Source: Clostridiaceae bacterium
GTDB lineage: Bacteria > Bacillota > Clostridia > Acetivibrionales > DUMC01
Direction of reading: 5' to 3'
NCBI GenBank assembly: GCA_012512865.1
Contig: JAAZDH010000378.1
Span: 1-6,444 of the forward strand
DNA: 6,444 nt
The notes beneath the pieces are model-generated. The model was not told the DNA's origin and searched no databases. It was given only the letters and a program-made list of their open reading frames with translations. Shown here piece by piece: positions 6,258 to 6,444 of the stretch. Positions within the stretch are counted from its first letter, which is position 1, and each line of letters begins with the position of its first letter. Both the position numbers and the translations under genes were made by a program.

Positions 6258-6313
6258 GAAAACTCCTCCAAAAACAGTATTTTGTTATTTAATTTTCTTT
6301 TTAATATTTTATC

Positions 6314-6319
6314 ATTATA
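6314..6319 (-). promoter_or_regulatory. Candidate -10 box for tsf (weak)
   Basis: A perfect TATAAT lies on the minus strand 56 bases before the tsf ATG in a strongly AT-rich leader. No recognisable -35 hexamer stands 16-18 bases upstream (the region is A-rich), so this may be chance in AT-rich DNA. If real, tsf could be made independently of rpsB. Confidence 0.22.
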
Positions 6320-6342
6320 TTTTTCTTTATATTTTGCTTTTT

Positions 6343-6360
6343 TAGGCTTAAATAAACCTA
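6343..6360 (-). repeat. Inverted repeat in the rpsB-tsf spacer
   Basis: TAGGTTTATTTAAGCCTA on the minus strand can form a 7-bp stem with one T-G wobble and an ATTT loop. It is followed by an A run, not a T run, so it is not an intrinsic terminator for this direction. It shares AGGTTTA and TAAGCCT elements with the hairpin before pyrH at 5566-5579. Confidence 0.4.
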
Positions 6361-6362
6361 AC

Positions 6363-6404
6363 CTGGCAAGCCGTTTTCATTTCCGGGCCGGTTGGATTTG
6401 CCAG
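6363..6404 (-). repeat. Long-range inverted repeat after the putative rpsB end
   Basis: CTGGCAA (6398-6404) and TTGCCAG (6363-6369) on the minus strand are exact reverse complements of seven bases, separated by 28 bases that include GC-rich CCGGCCCGG. It could fold into an RNA hairpin in the rpsB-tsf spacer. No T run follows, so a processing or stability structure is more likely than a terminator. Confidence 0.4.
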
Positions 6405-6414
6405 CCCAAGAGTT

Positions 6415-6444
6415 TCACTGGTCTTCGCCGGCTTCTTGTGCTGC
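6415..6444 (-). CDS. rpsB: Putative C-terminal end of ribosomal protein S2 (partial)
   Basis: The last 30 bases read AAQEAGEDQ followed by TGA (6415-6417) on the minus strand. S2 proteins of Firmicutes often end in a short, acidic, Ala/Glu-rich tail, and rpsB is nearly always directly upstream of tsf, so this is the likely end of rpsB. The evidence is mainly context: only nine codons are visible, and another frame is also open here to a TAA further on, though its product looks less like an S2 tail. The remainder of the gene lies outside the window. Confidence 0.55.
   Translation of the reverse strand, partial: AAQEAGEDQ

Noticed and set aside
6258..6414. Riboswitch or S2/EF-Ts autoregulatory leader in the rpsB-tsf spacer
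   Set aside because: No known riboswitch core is recognisable; known S2 autoregulation acts upstream of rpsB, which is outside the window.

Overview
The window reads as a chromosomal housekeeping cluster from a low-to-moderate GC Firmicute, most likely class Clostridia. The evidence is the gene order, strong GGAGG-type ribosome binding sites, a short-form EF-Ts, and a full bacterial-type set of envelope and MEP-pathway genes. I cannot fix the genus. Every supported gene is on the minus strand, so transcription runs from high to low coordinates. Nothing suggests a mobile element, phage, CRISPR array, tRNA or rRNA.

In transcription order: a tentative last few codons of rpsB (6415-6444); a 157-base AT-rich spacer with inverted repeats; tsf (elongation factor Ts); a strong hairpin terminator that overlaps the tsf stop codon; pyrH (UMP kinase); frr (ribosome recycling factor); a small ORF resembling one PASTA repeat and carrying four cysteines; a spacer with a 10-bp hairpin; uppS (undecaprenyl diphosphate synthase); cdsA (CDP-diacylglycerol synthase); dxr (DXP reductoisomerase); and rseP (site-2 intramembrane metalloprotease), which runs off the left edge without its last part.

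The first half serves translation and nucleotide supply (S2, EF-Ts, UMP kinase, RRF). The second half serves the envelope. Dxr commits carbon to isoprenoid precursors, UppS turns these into the C55 lipid carrier for peptidoglycan, CdsA activates phosphatidate for phospholipid synthesis, and RseP cleaves membrane proteins in envelope signalling. uppS-cdsA and dxr-rseP overlap at stop/start and look translationally coupled. The tsf terminator and the pre-uppS hairpin are the visible points where the transcript could be split into differently expressed parts.

This is mostly a well-known arrangement. The least explained item is the small PASTA-like, cysteine-containing ORF between frr and uppS. 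Other points worth a look are the tandem PDZ-like regions of RseP, the repeated N-terminal heptad of PyrH, and the RNA hairpins in the spacers. I found no evidence of a new multi-gene system.
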